Below are positions 53,857 through 63,528 of a stretch of 64,000 nt of DNA, in pieces. The translations under genes and the position numbers were made by a program. The first letter of the stretch is position 1. The number at the start of each line of letters is the position of its first letter. The stretch lies in NCBI GenBank assembly GCA_947259725.1, contig CAMYNM010000009.1:132781-196780 (forward strand). The letters run 5' to 3'. The stretch comes from CALZIK01 sp945787635. Its GTDB lineage: Bacteria; Acidobacteriota; Thermoanaerobaculia; Multivoradales; JAHEKO01. The notes under the pieces were generated by a model. The model had not been told where the DNA came from. It worked only from the letters and a program-made list of their open reading frames with translations, and made no database searches.

Positions 53857-56800
53857 ATGGGCCAACGTGAGTCGCAAAGGCTGTTGCTTTCTTGGGTGCT
53901 GGGGGTTGCGGCTCTTCCCGGCCTCCTGCTCGCGGGACCGCCCGCGGGCGGTGTCGAAGGCGTCCATGGAGCTCTTCCGGGATTCCCGGTCAACAGCTGT
54001 TTCGTCTGCCATGACATCGTCCCGGGGGCGACCGGCCGTGACGCGGTTCAGAGACCCAACGAAACCTGCTTCGGGTGTCACACCGACGGCCCGACCTACG
54101 GAGAAGGGGATCCTTTCATCCAGGATCGACCGCATGCGACACCGGTGGGCAATCATGCCGACCTGATCACCGGGAGCGGCAGGTTTACTTATGGCGACTT
54201 CGGTCTGAGCTGGCCCTATCCCGGTTACGAGCAGCAGATCGACTGCACGACCTGCCACGATCCGCATCGGACCTTTGATCCGTCCGACCCCAGCCCCTCC
54301 ACCAACAACACCAAGTATGTCCGCGATCACACCGACGATTTTCGGGTGGTGTCGGGCTCGGTTGTCTACTTTCCATCAAAGACAATCAAGGTGATCGACA
54401 ACACAGGGGCGACACCCGCAACGGTGACCAAGGTCGTGGATCAGGACATCGTCTACACCGGTCCGGCGGACTTTGCCGACGGCATCGGGCTGTCGGTGGC
54501 CGAGGCGGACGTGTGCGAGGTCTGCCACACCCTGACCAACCATCACCAGGTGGACGGCACCGCGCCGGGCGGCCAGTCGCACTTCGACGGCCAGGACTGC
54601 ACGTCCTGTCACAGTCATCCGACCGGCTTTGCGCCCAGCGGCGGCGGCCAGCCGCTGACCGGCCCGCACGCGGCCTTCGGAGACCCCGACTGCGGGACCT
54701 GTCATGACTCGACCTTCTTCCCGGGCGCCGCCGACAATCCGGCCGGCCTCGCCAGCGTCTTCTGCCAGACCTGCCACGGTCCGGCCGACACGAACTACTC
54801 CGAGATCCATTCGCATCTGGTGACCGGCTCGGGCAAGTTCGACTACACGATCGAATGCACCTCATGCCACGACCAGCACGGTTGGGATATCACCAACGTC
54901 GACGGCAACCCCAATCTCGACTACGTCAAGGCCACCATCAACGAAACCATCACGGTGATCGACAACACCGCCGGTGGAGTGCCGGTCACGAAGACCATCA
55001 ACAGCGCCATCGTCTTCGACAGCCTCGACGACTTCGCCAACGGTGATTCCTTTTACGGCCGCGACGTCTGCGTTACCTGCCACACCCTCACCAGCCATCA
55101 CCAGAACGACGGCACGGCGCCACTCGGGCAGTCGCATCGCGACGGCGAGGACTGCACCGCCTGCCACACCCATCCGACCGGCTTTGCGCCCAGCGGCGGC
55201 GACCCGCTGACCGGGCCGCACGCGTCCTTCGGTGATCCCGACTGCGGCGCCTGTCACGACTCGAGCTTCTTCCCGGGCGCCGCCGACAATCCCGATGGGC
55301 TCTCGAGCGTGTTCTGCCAGACCTGCCACGGTCCCGGCTCCGCGAATTTCTCGGAGATCCACTCCCATCTGGTGACCGGCTCGGGCCGGTTCGAGTACAC
55401 CATCGAGTGCTCGTCGTGCCACGACCAGCACGGCTGGGACATCACCAACGTCGACGGCGACGACAACATCCAGTACGTCAAAGCGCGAGTTGCCGATCAG
55501 ATCACGGTCATCGACAACACCGCGGGCGGCGTGCCGGTGACCAAGACGATCGACAGCGACATCGTCTTTACCGCCGCTACGGGTGCGGGAAGCTTCGCCG
55601 ATGGCGATGCGCTCTACGACCGCGACCTCTGCGTCACTTGCCATACCTTGACCAACCACCATCAAAATGACGGCTCGGCGCCCGGGGGGCAGTCGCACTT
55701 CGACGGCCAGGACTGCACGACCTGCCACCAGCACTTCGAGGGCTTCGCCACTCCGGGTGGGCTGAGCGGCCCGCCGCTCCAGGGGCCGCACGCGATGCTG
55801 CCCGGCCAGGAGCCGCAGGATTGCCTCGCCTGTCACGATTCGAGCTTCTTCCCCGGCGCTGCGGACAATCCGGGTGGCGCCCCGAGTGTCTTCTGTGCGA
55901 CCTGTCACGACCCCGACAGCGTGGCCAGGATCCACTCCCACACCGTCACCGGCTCGAGCCGCTTCGACTACACGGTGGAGTGCACGTCTTGCCACGACCA
56001 GCACGGCTGGGACATCACGAACATCGTCGGCAACCTCAACCTCGACTACATCAAGGCCAACCTGGTCGAGCTGATCACGGTAATCGACAACACCCAGGTG
56101 CCGCCGGTTCAGGTGGACAAGCTCATCTCGAGCAATATCGTCTTCGACAGCCTCGACGACTTCGCCGACGGCGACGCCCTCTACGACCGCGACCTCTGCG
56201 TCACCTGCCATACGCTCACCAACCATCACCAGAACGACGGCACCGCCCCCAGCGGCCAATCCCATTTCGACGGCGAGGACTGCACGACCTGCCACCGGCA
56301 TCCGGAGGGCTTCCGTCCGCCAGGCGGTCTCGCCGGGCCGCCGGTCGAGGGTCCCCACGCCGCGATTCCGGGCTTTGCGAACGGGGACTGCCTGGTCTGT
56401 CACAGCCTCTACCCAACGGTCGACGAGATGCAGGCCAACTCCACCACGGTGTGCCTCTCCTGCCATTCGGAGAGCTGGACCATCGTTTCCGCTACGCCCG
56501 AGCACGTCCACTCGAGCGTCGTCACCGGTTCCACCCGGTTCGACTACAGCGTCGAGTGCGCCGCCTGTCATGCCCCGCACGGCTGGCAGGCCGAGATCGA
56601 CAACGTCGAGGGCTCGCAGAACATCAAGTACGTGCGCGGCAACGTCGACGAGATGATCACGGTGGTCGACAATACGGTGACTCCTCCGGCCGTGGTGACC
56701 AAGACCGTCGACCACGACGTCGTCTTCACCGCTACGACCGGACCGGGCAGCTTTGCCGACGGCGACGGCACGTACACTGAGGACGTCTGCAACACTTGCC

Positions 56801-58446
56801 ACACCCTGACTAACCACCATCAGAATGACGGCTCGGCCCCCGGCGGCCAATCGCACTTCGACGGCCAGGCTTGTACCTCCTGCCACCTCCATCCGGAGGG
56901 CTTCGGCGGATTCGGTGGACCGCATCCCCAGGCCGAAACGGATTGCGGCAACTGCCATCTGGGACAAGACGGCGAGGCCGACCTGCCGGGCATCCACGGC
57001 AACGCTTGCGAAACCTGCCATACGGTCGCCGTGCCGGACACATTCCTGGGCCCGGTCGGCACCTGGAACCAGGAGTGCAGTGACTGCCACAATCCGTTCA
57101 CCGCCGAGACCGGCTACATGGACGTGCCGGCGAAGGGCCATCGTTGCGTCGTCTGCCACGGTCAGCAGCTCGGCACCTCAGACCTCGAGGAGATCCACAA
57201 GGAGCACGTCGAGAAGGCCAACTGCGTCGTGTGCCACGGCTCGATACCCGACACCGGCGTCGAGATCGGTTCCGGCAACCGGGACGTATGCCACCTTTGC
57301 CACGTGGGCGGCAAGAACGGCGACGTCAAGACGATCCACAGGAAGCACACCAAAGAAGGCCTCAGCTGCCTCGAGTGCCATGGAGGCGTGCGTCCGCCGG
57401 TGGACGTCGTCGACGGCCCGCCGGTGGGAGGGGCGAGCAACGTCTGCGATCTCTGCCACAACAGCCGTGATCCGTCCGACTTCGACGACGGCGATCACAA
57501 GAAGCACTCGGACAACAGACTCGACTGCGGCTCGTGCCACAAAGGCGCCAATCTCCAGGACGACCGCTTCCCGATGCCACCGATCGACGACTCGGTGCGG
57601 TCGATGCTGCACCGCGCCGGCTTCAACGAATGCAGCCACTGCCACGGCGGCGGAGAGTCGGGCAGCAGCGAGGAGGTCCACGAGGAGCACGTCGCCAATC
57701 AGTGGCAGTGGTGCTACAACTGCCACCAGCCCGAGGATCTGAGGCCCACGGGAGGAGAGCCGCCGGTGACCCGGCCGGATCAAGCCTGCCGTCTCTGCCA
57801 TGGCGGAGAGTCGTACAACGACTCCTTTCCGTTCGACATCCACGACGAGCACGCGGGCAAGAACAAGTGCTACACGTGCCACCAGGCGAAGCCGCCGTTG
57901 TTCGACTGGCCCAAGGCATGGCTCGGGGGTGTCGATCCGGGGCCGGGTCCCGGCGACGGCGTCAGCGTTGCCGACCTGTTCAGCACGGTCTCGTTCAGCA
58001 ACAACGACGGACCCGATGACTGGGCGGGACCGTGGCTGGAGAACGACCCGCTGAACGGTGGAGGCGGCCCCAACGCCGGTCAAGTTCGCGTGCTCGACGG
58101 CGCGTTGCGCCTCGACGATCGGCCCGATACCGGCGGCCAGCCGAGCGCGGCGCGCAGCGTTGATCTCTCGGGCCTGACGTCAGCTACCTTAAGTTTCGAC
58201 TGGAGCACTTCCAACCGGATCGATTGGACCGACGAAATCACGGTCGAAGTGTCTGCCAACGGCGGTGCGAGCTACACGACCCTTCAGAAGGTCACCGCCT
58301 TCTTCGGCGCCCGGAGCCGCTCCGAGAGCTTCGATATCTCGGGCTTCATCTCGGCCGATACGACGATCCGTTTCCGGGTCTCGCGTGGCTACGGCGGATA
58401 CAACGAGTACTTCTACGCGGACAACGTTCAGATCGAGGCCGAATAA
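53857..58446 (+). CDS. 38-haem secreted multihaem cytochrome c with C-terminal beta-sandwich domain
   Basis: 1,529 residues with a signal peptide. I count 38 CxxCH haem-binding motifs: two near the N-terminus, five in each of five ~190-residue repeats (25), and 11 in a more compact C-terminal part. Each repeat runs ECxSCHDQHGW, a beta-rich haem-free stretch ITVIDNT...IVF, VCxTCHTLTNHHQNDG, DCTxCHxHP, DCxxCHDSSFFPGAADN and FCxTCH. After residue ~1365 comes a haem-free ~165-residue beta-sandwich related to those in the S8 protease. It should be exported and matured by the Ccm/Ccs system, for electron transfer outside the cell; porin or terminal-oxidase partners are not adjacent. GAAGGGGG lies seven bases before ATG 53857. 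Confidence 0.93.
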   Translation: MGQRESQRLLLSWVLGVAALPGLLLAGPPAGGVEGVHGALPGFPVNSCFVCHDIVPGATGRDAVQRPNETCFGCHTDGPTYGEGDPFIQDRPHATPVGNHADLITGSGRFTYGDFGLSWPYPGYEQQIDCTTCHDPHRTFDPSDPSPSTNNTKYVRDHTDDFRVVSGSVVYFPSKTIKVIDNTGATPATVTKVVDQDIVYTGPADFADGIGLSVAEADVCEVCHTLTNHHQVDGTAPGGQSHFDGQDCTSCHSHPTGFAPSGGGQPLTGPHAAFGDPDCGTCHDSTFFPGAADNPAGLASVFCQTCHGPADTNYSEIHSHLVTGSGKFDYTIECTSCHDQHGWDITNVDGNPNLDYVKATINETITVIDNTAGGVPVTKTINSAIVFDSLDDFANGDSFYGRDVCVTCHTLTSHHQNDGTAPLGQSHRDGEDCTACHTHPTGFAPSGGDPLTGPHASFGDPDCGACHDSSFFPGAADNPDGLSSVFCQTCHGPGSANFSEIHSHLVTGSGRFEYTIECSSCHDQHGWDITNVDGDDNIQYVKARVADQITVIDNTAGGVPVTKTIDSDIVFTAATGAGSFADGDALYDRDLCVTCHTLTNHHQNDGSAPGGQSHFDGQDCTTCHQHFEGFATPGGLSGPPLQGPHAMLPGQEPQDCLACHDSSFFPGAADNPGGAPSVFCATCHDPDSVARIHSHTVTGSSRFDYTVECTSCHDQHGWDITNIVGNLNLDYIKANLVELITVIDNTQVPPVQVDKLISSNIVFDSLDDFADGDALYDRDLCVTCHTLTNHHQNDGTAPSGQSHFDGEDCTTCHRHPEGFRPPGGLAGPPVEGPHAAIPGFANGDCLVCHSLYPTVDEMQANSTTVCLSCHSESWTIVSATPEHVHSSVVTGSTRFDYSVECAACHAPHGWQAEIDNVEGSQNIKYVRGNVDEMITVVDNTVTPPAVVTKTVDHDVVFTATTGPGSFADGDGTYTEDVCNTCHTLTNHHQNDGSAPGGQSHFDGQACTSCHLHPEGFGGFGGPHPQAETDCGNCHLGQDGEADLPGIHGNACETCHTVAVPDTFLGPVGTWNQECSDCHNPFTAETGYMDVPAKGHRCVVCHGQQLGTSDLEEIHKEHVEKANCVVCHGSIPDTGVEIGSGNRDVCHLCHVGGKNGDVKTIHRKHTKEGLSCLECHGGVRPPVDVVDGPPVGGASNVCDLCHNSRDPSDFDDGDHKKHSDNRLDCGSCHKGANLQDDRFPMPPIDDSVRSMLHRAGFNECSHCHGGGESGSSEEVHEEHVANQWQWCYNCHQPEDLRPTGGEPPVTRPDQACRLCHGGESYNDSFPFDIHDEHAGKNKCYTCHQAKPPLFDWPKAWLGGVDPGPGPGDGVSVADLFSTVSFSNNDGPDDWAGPWLENDPLNGGGGPNAGQVRVLDGALRLDDRPDTGGQPSAARSVDLSGLTSATLSFDWSTSNRIDWTDEITVEVSANGGASYTTLQKVTAFFGARSRSESFDISGFISADTTIRFRVSRGYGGYNEYFYADNVQIEAE
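54235..57030 (+). repeat. five tandem five-haem repeats inside the cytochrome gene
   Basis: Unit starts (the CxxCHDxH motif) are near 54241, 54853, 55405, 55978 and 56554, giving periods of 612, 552, 573 and 576 bases. Repeats 2 to 4 are very alike, with near-identical blocks such as SSFFPGAADN and CHTLTNHHQND, while repeat 1 and repeat 5 differ more at their ends. This suggests recent duplication of the middle units. Confidence 0.9.
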
Positions 58447-58814
58447 GGGCGCTTCCTACATTCAATGCCGAGTCGAGCCGAATCAAGAAGCGCTCGGTTG
58501 CATCTCGGCCGCGGATGCGCAGCAAGTAGTCGGTGGCCTCGGCCTAGTCGGGCCCTCGAGCGAGTCATCAACCGGTACGCGCCAGGGCGCTGACGCCCGG
58601 TACTTGGGCTCGGCGTCCGAAGACGCTCTTACCTCCCGAGAGGCTCATCTCGATGTCAGCCTGACGCCTAGGTCAGAACCCGCATGCACGTCCCACTCCC
58701 AGTGGCCCTCGCCTTGGTTCTGCACCTGTTCCTCGAGCGCAACTCTCCTGTTCTGTACGGCCGGCTCGCGCGGATTGTCTCGATCGTCTGAAGAGGAGAC
58801 ATTTTTGGGAGAGA
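58447..58814. other. intergenic stretch without a gene
   Basis: These 368 bases between the cytochrome and the deaminase gene contain no open frame with a ribosome site or recognisable family. Short inverted sequences exist but none is long enough or followed by a T-run to call a terminator. The deaminase promoter should be at its right end, where the sequence becomes more AT-rich (ACATTTTTGGG). Confidence 0.4.
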
Positions 58815-59426
58815 ATGCGCTCACCGATGCGCTCGAACCCGTTTGACTTCACCTTGAACCTGCCGGAGTGGATCGCCGCGGAGCTCACCCGGCTCCCGGA
58901 AGAGGTTCCCGAGATCGAAGATCGGATGCGCATGATTCTGCGGTTCGCCCGGATGAACTTCGAGAACGACACAGGCGGTCCCTTCGCGGCCGGCGTCTTC
59001 GAGCGGGAGTCGGGCCGTCCGGTGGCCATCGGCGTCAACCGGGTGCTGGCGACCGGGTGCTCCTCGGCGCACGCCGAGATCATGGCCCTTTCCCTGGCCC
59101 AGAAGGCCCTGAACACCTGGGACCTGGGTGGCAGCGGTTTCCCCGCCCATGAGCTCGTCGTGAACTGGCGGCCCTGCGCCATGTGCTACGGAGCACTTCT
59201 GTGGTCGGGGGTGCGCTACCTGGTCATCGCCGGCAGTGGCCCCGAGCTCGAGGAGCTCACGGGCTTTGACGAAGGCCCGCTCAGCCCACGGTGGGACACA
59301 GAGCTCAGGGAGCGAGGGATCGAGGTCATCGACGGAGTCCTCCGCGCGGAGGCTTGCGACGTTTTCAGGGCCTTCCAGGAGGCAGATCGATTCGTGTACA
59401 ACGCGCGGCAGGGTCCGGCCGGTTGA
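58815..59426 (+). CDS. cytidine/deoxycytidylate deaminase-fold protein, guanine deaminase-like
   Basis: 203 residues with the zinc-binding motifs of the deaminase superfamily: HAE (SSAHAEIMALSLAQ) and PCAMC (NWRPCAMCYGALLWSG). The length, N-terminal helical extension (IEDRMRMILRFARMN) and GPFAAGVFE strand resemble guanine deaminase / tRNA adenosine deaminase-like nucleoside deaminases. It should hydrolytically deaminate a base or nucleoside in the cytoplasm. ATG 58815 has GGGAG three bases upstream; ATG 58827 has wider spacing. Substrate not determined. Confidence 0.85.
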   Translation: MRSPMRSNPFDFTLNLPEWIAAELTRLPEEVPEIEDRMRMILRFARMNFENDTGGPFAAGVFERESGRPVAIGVNRVLATGCSSAHAEIMALSLAQKALNTWDLGGSGFPAHELVVNWRPCAMCYGALLWSGVRYLVIAGSGPELEELTGFDEGPLSPRWDTELRERGIEVIDGVLRAEACDVFRAFQEADRFVYNARQGPAG

Positions 59427-59501
59427 GCGCGATTGCTGTCTGCTACGATCCCAAATTCCGTCCGGCAGCCCCATTGAATGTTCTCTCGAAGGAGCCTCCC
59501 T

Positions 59502-60749
59502 ATGTACTGCAAGTCCCTGTCTCTCGCTCTAGCTTCGGCGCTCGTCGCCCATCTCGCTGTCGCCGCCGACACCCCGCGGTTTCGAGGTCCGAACGGCGAT
59601 GGCATCTTCGCCGAAGCCGGTCTCCTGGCCGCTTGGCCCGAGGACGGTCCCGAGTTGCTGTGGACCGCCGAAGGGCTCGGTGAGACCTATGCGAGCGTCT
59701 CGGTGGCGGGTGGCCGCCTGTATACGACCGGGTTGACCGGAATGAGCGGCAGCGTTTTCGCGTTCGACCTCGAGGGCAAGCTCCTGTGGAAGACGGAGTA
59801 CAGTGCCGAGTTCGACGGTCGCGGCTACCCCGGCACCCGCACCACGCCAACGGTCGCCGACGGCAATCTCTACGTCTTCAGCGCGCTGGGAACCGCCGTG
59901 GCGCTCGATGCCGAGTCGGGGGAAGTGCGCTGGAAGGTCGACCTCTTCGACAAGTTCGACGGCCGCAACACCTACTTCGGCGCCGCCGAATCGCCGCTCG
60001 TCGTCGATGGCAAGGTGATCCTCACTCCGGGCGGCCCCGATGCTTCGGTGGTGGCGCTCGATGGGGCAACCGGCGAGACCGTCTGGGCCAGCAAAGGGCT
60101 CGGCGACTCCCCGGGCTACTGCACCCCGCGCCTCTTCGACAACGGCAAGCACCGGCAGATCGTCACCCTGGTCGCCAAGCACCTGGTCGGACTCGACCCC
60201 GCGACCGGCAACGTCGAGTGGCGGCAGCCGGTGACGGCGGAGTACGACATCCACGCCGTCTCCCCTGAATTCATCGGCGACAGCATCTACATCTCCCACG
60301 GCTACAACCAGGGCGGCAGGCTTTTCCAACTGGCCGCTGACGGCAAGTCGGTCACCGAGACGTGGGCGGAGGGGAAACTCGACGTCCATCACGGCGGAGC
60401 CATCGTCCTCGACGGGAAGATCTACGGCGCGGCGTCGAACGGCACCTGGTTCGCCCTCAACGGCGAAAGCGGCGAGATCGCCGCTGAGATCAAACGCCTG
60501 GGCAAGGGCTCGATGGCCTACGCCGACGGCCGTCTGTACGGCTACACGGAAAAGGGCGAGGTGATCCTGGTCGACCCCGACCCGGCCGGCTTCAAGAAAA
60601 TCAGCTCGTTCGAAATCACTCGGGGCTCGGGCCACCACTGGTCGCATCCCGTGATCTCGGGCGGCGTCCTCTACATCCGCCACGGTGGCGTCTTGATGGC
60701 GTACGACGTCAAAGCCGACGCCAAGAGCGACGTCGAGACGGGTAGCTGA
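59502..60749 (+). CDS. secreted PQQ-type beta-propeller protein
   Basis: 415 residues with a signal peptide ending near AVAAD, then FRGPNGDGIF, the standard N-terminal block of PQQ-like repeat proteins, and repeated GxLYVF/ALDAESGEVRW units that form beta-propeller blades (about seven). No catalytic residues of quinoprotein dehydrogenases (for example the Asp-Glu pair or disulfide ring) were seen, so it may be a scaffold or unknown enzyme. AAGGAG lies eight bases upstream of ATG 59502. It is close to, but probably not co-transcribed with, the deaminase gene. Confidence 0.87.
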   Translation: MYCKSLSLALASALVAHLAVAADTPRFRGPNGDGIFAEAGLLAAWPEDGPELLWTAEGLGETYASVSVAGGRLYTTGLTGMSGSVFAFDLEGKLLWKTEYSAEFDGRGYPGTRTTPTVADGNLYVFSALGTAVALDAESGEVRWKVDLFDKFDGRNTYFGAAESPLVVDGKVILTPGGPDASVVALDGATGETVWASKGLGDSPGYCTPRLFDNGKHRQIVTLVAKHLVGLDPATGNVEWRQPVTAEYDIHAVSPEFIGDSIYISHGYNQGGRLFQLAADGKSVTETWAEGKLDVHHGGAIVLDGKIYGAASNGTWFALNGESGEIAAEIKRLGKGSMAYADGRLYGYTEKGEVILVDPDPAGFKKISSFEITRGSGHHWSHPVISGGVLYIRHGGVLMAYDVKADAKSDVETGS

Positions 60750-60774
60750 CGAGCGGCCGGTTTCGCGCGGCGTC

Positions 60775-61401
60775 CTAGGGAGACTTCACGCCAAAGCGCT
60801 TCTGCAGATCGGCCTTTCGGGCGGCGGCGTCCTTCTCGAGCTGGTCGAGCTGGCGCCTGAGTTTGGCCATCTCGTCGGTGATCTTCTCGGCTCGCTCGAG
60901 CAGCCAGTCGGGAAGGAACGGGATGCCGAGCTCGCTCAGCTTCAAGGCCCTGTCAACCAGCCGCTGGGCCTCGCGGTTCATGCGTCGGATCTCCTGGTTA
61001 CCTTCGCGAATCGCCCTTCGAATGGCCGCGAGGTTCGCCTTTTTGACCTGAGTGATGGTCTTGCCCGTGTCGCGGCGGGTCTTCTTGGTCGCCGGGAACT
61101 CGATGGCGTTAGAGAACTCCTCCTTTCTGGTGCGGCGGTTTTTGACTTTGACGTAGACGTACCAGTTCGCCTTGCTGTTGAGGCGGCGCGTTTTGTTGGT
61201 CAGCTCGGGGCGGGGAATGGAAAAGGCCGGCCTGGCCACCGGGACCCGATTGCCGAGGCGAACGTACCTCTTGCAGTCGGTCACGAAGACCTCACCGAAC
61301 TGCGCTCCCGGAAAATTGGTGGTGAATCGGCCCGAGAGCCTGGTGATCGGACCTCCGACACGGTCGCGCTTGCCAAAGCCGAGGGCTACGGTCGTCGTCA
61401 T
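60775..61401 (-). CDS. hypothetical protein with long C-terminal coiled coil
   Basis: 208 residues. The N-terminal ~100 residues are basic and beta-rich without a signal peptide; residues about 110-200 are a highly charged helix (IRRAIREGNQEIRRMNREA, later MAKLRRQLDQLEKDAAARK) expected to form a coiled coil. AGGAGG lies upstream of ATG 61401, so it looks genuinely expressed. No family recognised. It is on the strand opposite to the neighbouring propeller and recQ genes and shows no functional context. Confidence 0.65.
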   Translation of the reverse strand: MTTTVALGFGKRDRVGGPITRLSGRFTTNFPGAQFGEVFVTDCKRYVRLGNRVPVARPAFSIPRPELTNKTRRLNSKANWYVYVKVKNRRTRKEEFSNAIEFPATKKTRRDTGKTITQVKKANLAAIRRAIREGNQEIRRMNREAQRLVDRALKLSELGIPFLPDWLLERAEKITDEMAKLRRQLDQLEKDAAARKADLQKRFGVKSP

Positions 61402-61585
61402 GAAAACAACCTCCTGTTCGGTGACCGACCGCTTTGGCCGGTCCGTGATTGAGTCGAAAGCTTACTTGTAATCATATGGAGAATGCCGCATCGATGCAAA
61501 TGAGCCTGCTTCGGCCGCCAGCTCGCGCGAAGAGGCTCAGTTGCATGACATTCGGCTACTATCGAAGGCTCCAACCGGTTAGGCC

Positions 61586-63421
61586 ATGAAGCTCAGTACT
61601 CCAGATGAGGTCCTGAGGAAAGTCTTCGGCTTTCCGACGTTTCGAGAGCCTCAGGAGGAGATCATCGAGTGTGTGATGAAAGGGCAAGATGGGCTGGTCG
61701 TGATGCCCACGGGAAGCGGCAAGTCGCTCTGCTACCAGATTCCCTCGATGCTTCGACCGGGAACCGGCGTCGTGGTGAGCCCGCTGATTGCGCTCATGGA
61801 CGATCAGGTTGTTGCGCTGCGCCAGCTGGGTGTTCGAGCGGCGGCACTTCATTCCGGTCTCGACGGGGAGGAGTCGAGGGCGGTGTGGCGAGATCTTCAC
61901 GGCAAACAGCTCGACCTTCTCTACGTCGCGCCGGAACGGCTTCTGGCCCGAGGTTTTCTCGACCAGCTCGAGGAAGTCGGGGTCAACCTCTTCGCCATTG
62001 ACGAAGCCCACTGCGTATCGATGTGGGGTCACGACTTCAGGCCCGAGTATCTGGGCCTGGCAGTGCTTGCCGAGCGGTTTCCGGGGATTCCCAGATTGGC
62101 GCTCACCGCGACCGCCGATCCGCCGACCCGTCGAGAGATCGTCAAGAAGCTCCGCCTCAACGGGGCGCGGTCCTTTCTGACGAGCTTCGACCGACCGAAC
62201 ATCCGCTACCGCGTCTACCCCAAGCAGAGTCCACATCAGCAGCTGCTGCGGTTGCTCAGGCGGGACCACCTCGGGGAGTCCGGCATCGTCTATCGCTTTT
62301 CCCGCAAGAAGGTCGAAGCGACCGCCTCGATGCTCGAGAAGGAGGGCTTCCGAGCGCTTCCGTACCACGCCGGTTTGAGCTCGGACGTGCGCCGCAGAGC
62401 GCAGCGCAGCTTCGTCACCGACGAGATCGAGATCATCGTGGCGACGGTGGCGTTCGGTATGGGCATCGACAAGCCGGACGTGCGCTTTGTGTTTCACCTG
62501 GATCCGCCCAAGAGCATCGAGTCCTACTACCAGGAAACCGGACGGGCGGGCCGTGACGGCCTTCCGGCGACGGCGGTCATGCTGTACGGGCTGCAGGACA
62601 TCGCGTTGCTCGGGCAACTTTTGAGATCCAACGACTCGAGCGACGAGAGGCGCCGCATCGAACATCTCAAGCTGACGTCGCTCTTGGGATTCTGCGAGAC
62701 GACGCGCTGCCGGCGCCGGGTCTTGCTCGACTACTTCGGCGAGACGAACGGCTCTGCTGGTTCAGCTGGTTCCGCTGGCTCTGAAGGCTGCGCCAACTGT
62801 GACACCTGCCTGGAGCCGGTGGAGTCGTGGGACGGCACCCGCGAAGCGCAGATGGCGCTCTCGGCCGTCTACCGAACCGGTGAGAGGTTCGGCCAGGGGC
62901 ACGTGATCGACGTTCTGCTGGGGAAAGACACGAGCAAGATCTCGTCATGGAACCACGACCGGCTGAGCACATTCGGCGTCGGTCGCGATCTCGACCGACG
63001 AACCTGGCAGTCGGTGATCCGGCAGCTTGTGGCCGCCGGGATTTTGATCGTCGACATGGATGGCTACGGTGGCCTGCGACTGGGTGCCGGCGCGAAGAAG
63101 GTGCTGCGCGGGGAGACGCAGATCGACTTTCGCCGTGACCCGCGGCCCGCCACGAAACCCTCGAGGAAGAAGGGGATCGTCGCGCTCGAGAATCCCGAGG
63201 ATCGGGAGCTCTTCGAGGCTCTGCGCGCGCTACGCCTCGAACTGGCCCGGGAACAGGGCGTGCCGCCGTATGTCGTGTTCAGCGACCGGACTCTGATCGA
63301 GATGGCGGCCGCAAAGCCGCGCGACGAGACGGAGTTCGAGGCCCTTCACGGAGTCGGTGCCGCGAAGCTCGAGCGCTACGCGGAGGTCTTCCTGGCCAAG
63401 GTTGCGAGCTACACAAAGTAG
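61586..63421 (+). CDS. recQ: ATP-dependent DNA helicase RecQ
   Basis: 611 residues, family size about 600. The superfamily 2 motifs are in order: FREPQEEII, TGSGKS (Walker A), DEAHC (motif II), LTATAD, YYQETGRAGRDG (motif VI). The RecQ-Ct zinc cysteines occur (CETTRCRR and CANCDTC), followed by the winged-helix domain and a C-terminal HRDC domain (LRLELAREQGVPPYVVFSD). A short Ser/Gly/Ala tandem (GSAGSAGSAGSEG, residues ~391-403) sits between the zinc cysteines. It unwinds DNA with 3'-5' polarity for recombination and repair. Confidence 0.95.
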   Translation: MKLSTPDEVLRKVFGFPTFREPQEEIIECVMKGQDGLVVMPTGSGKSLCYQIPSMLRPGTGVVVSPLIALMDDQVVALRQLGVRAAALHSGLDGEESRAVWRDLHGKQLDLLYVAPERLLARGFLDQLEEVGVNLFAIDEAHCVSMWGHDFRPEYLGLAVLAERFPGIPRLALTATADPPTRREIVKKLRLNGARSFLTSFDRPNIRYRVYPKQSPHQQLLRLLRRDHLGESGIVYRFSRKKVEATASMLEKEGFRALPYHAGLSSDVRRRAQRSFVTDEIEIIVATVAFGMGIDKPDVRFVFHLDPPKSIESYYQETGRAGRDGLPATAVMLYGLQDIALLGQLLRSNDSSDERRRIEHLKLTSLLGFCETTRCRRRVLLDYFGETNGSAGSAGSAGSEGCANCDTCLEPVESWDGTREAQMALSAVYRTGERFGQGHVIDVLLGKDTSKISSWNHDRLSTFGVGRDLDRRTWQSVIRQLVAAGILIVDMDGYGGLRLGAGAKKVLRGETQIDFRRDPRPATKPSRKKGIVALENPEDRELFEALRALRLELAREQGVPPYVVFSDRTLIEMAAAKPRDETEFEALHGVGAAKLERYAEVFLAKVASYTK

Positions 63422-63528
63422 AACCGCAATCGAGCCAAGCGAGTGCGCACGCGATTGACACTCGTTACGAGGCCGCAACGGCGGACAGGTTTCCCTTTCA
63501 GCGGTGCGGGGTCGATGCGGCGCCGCTG

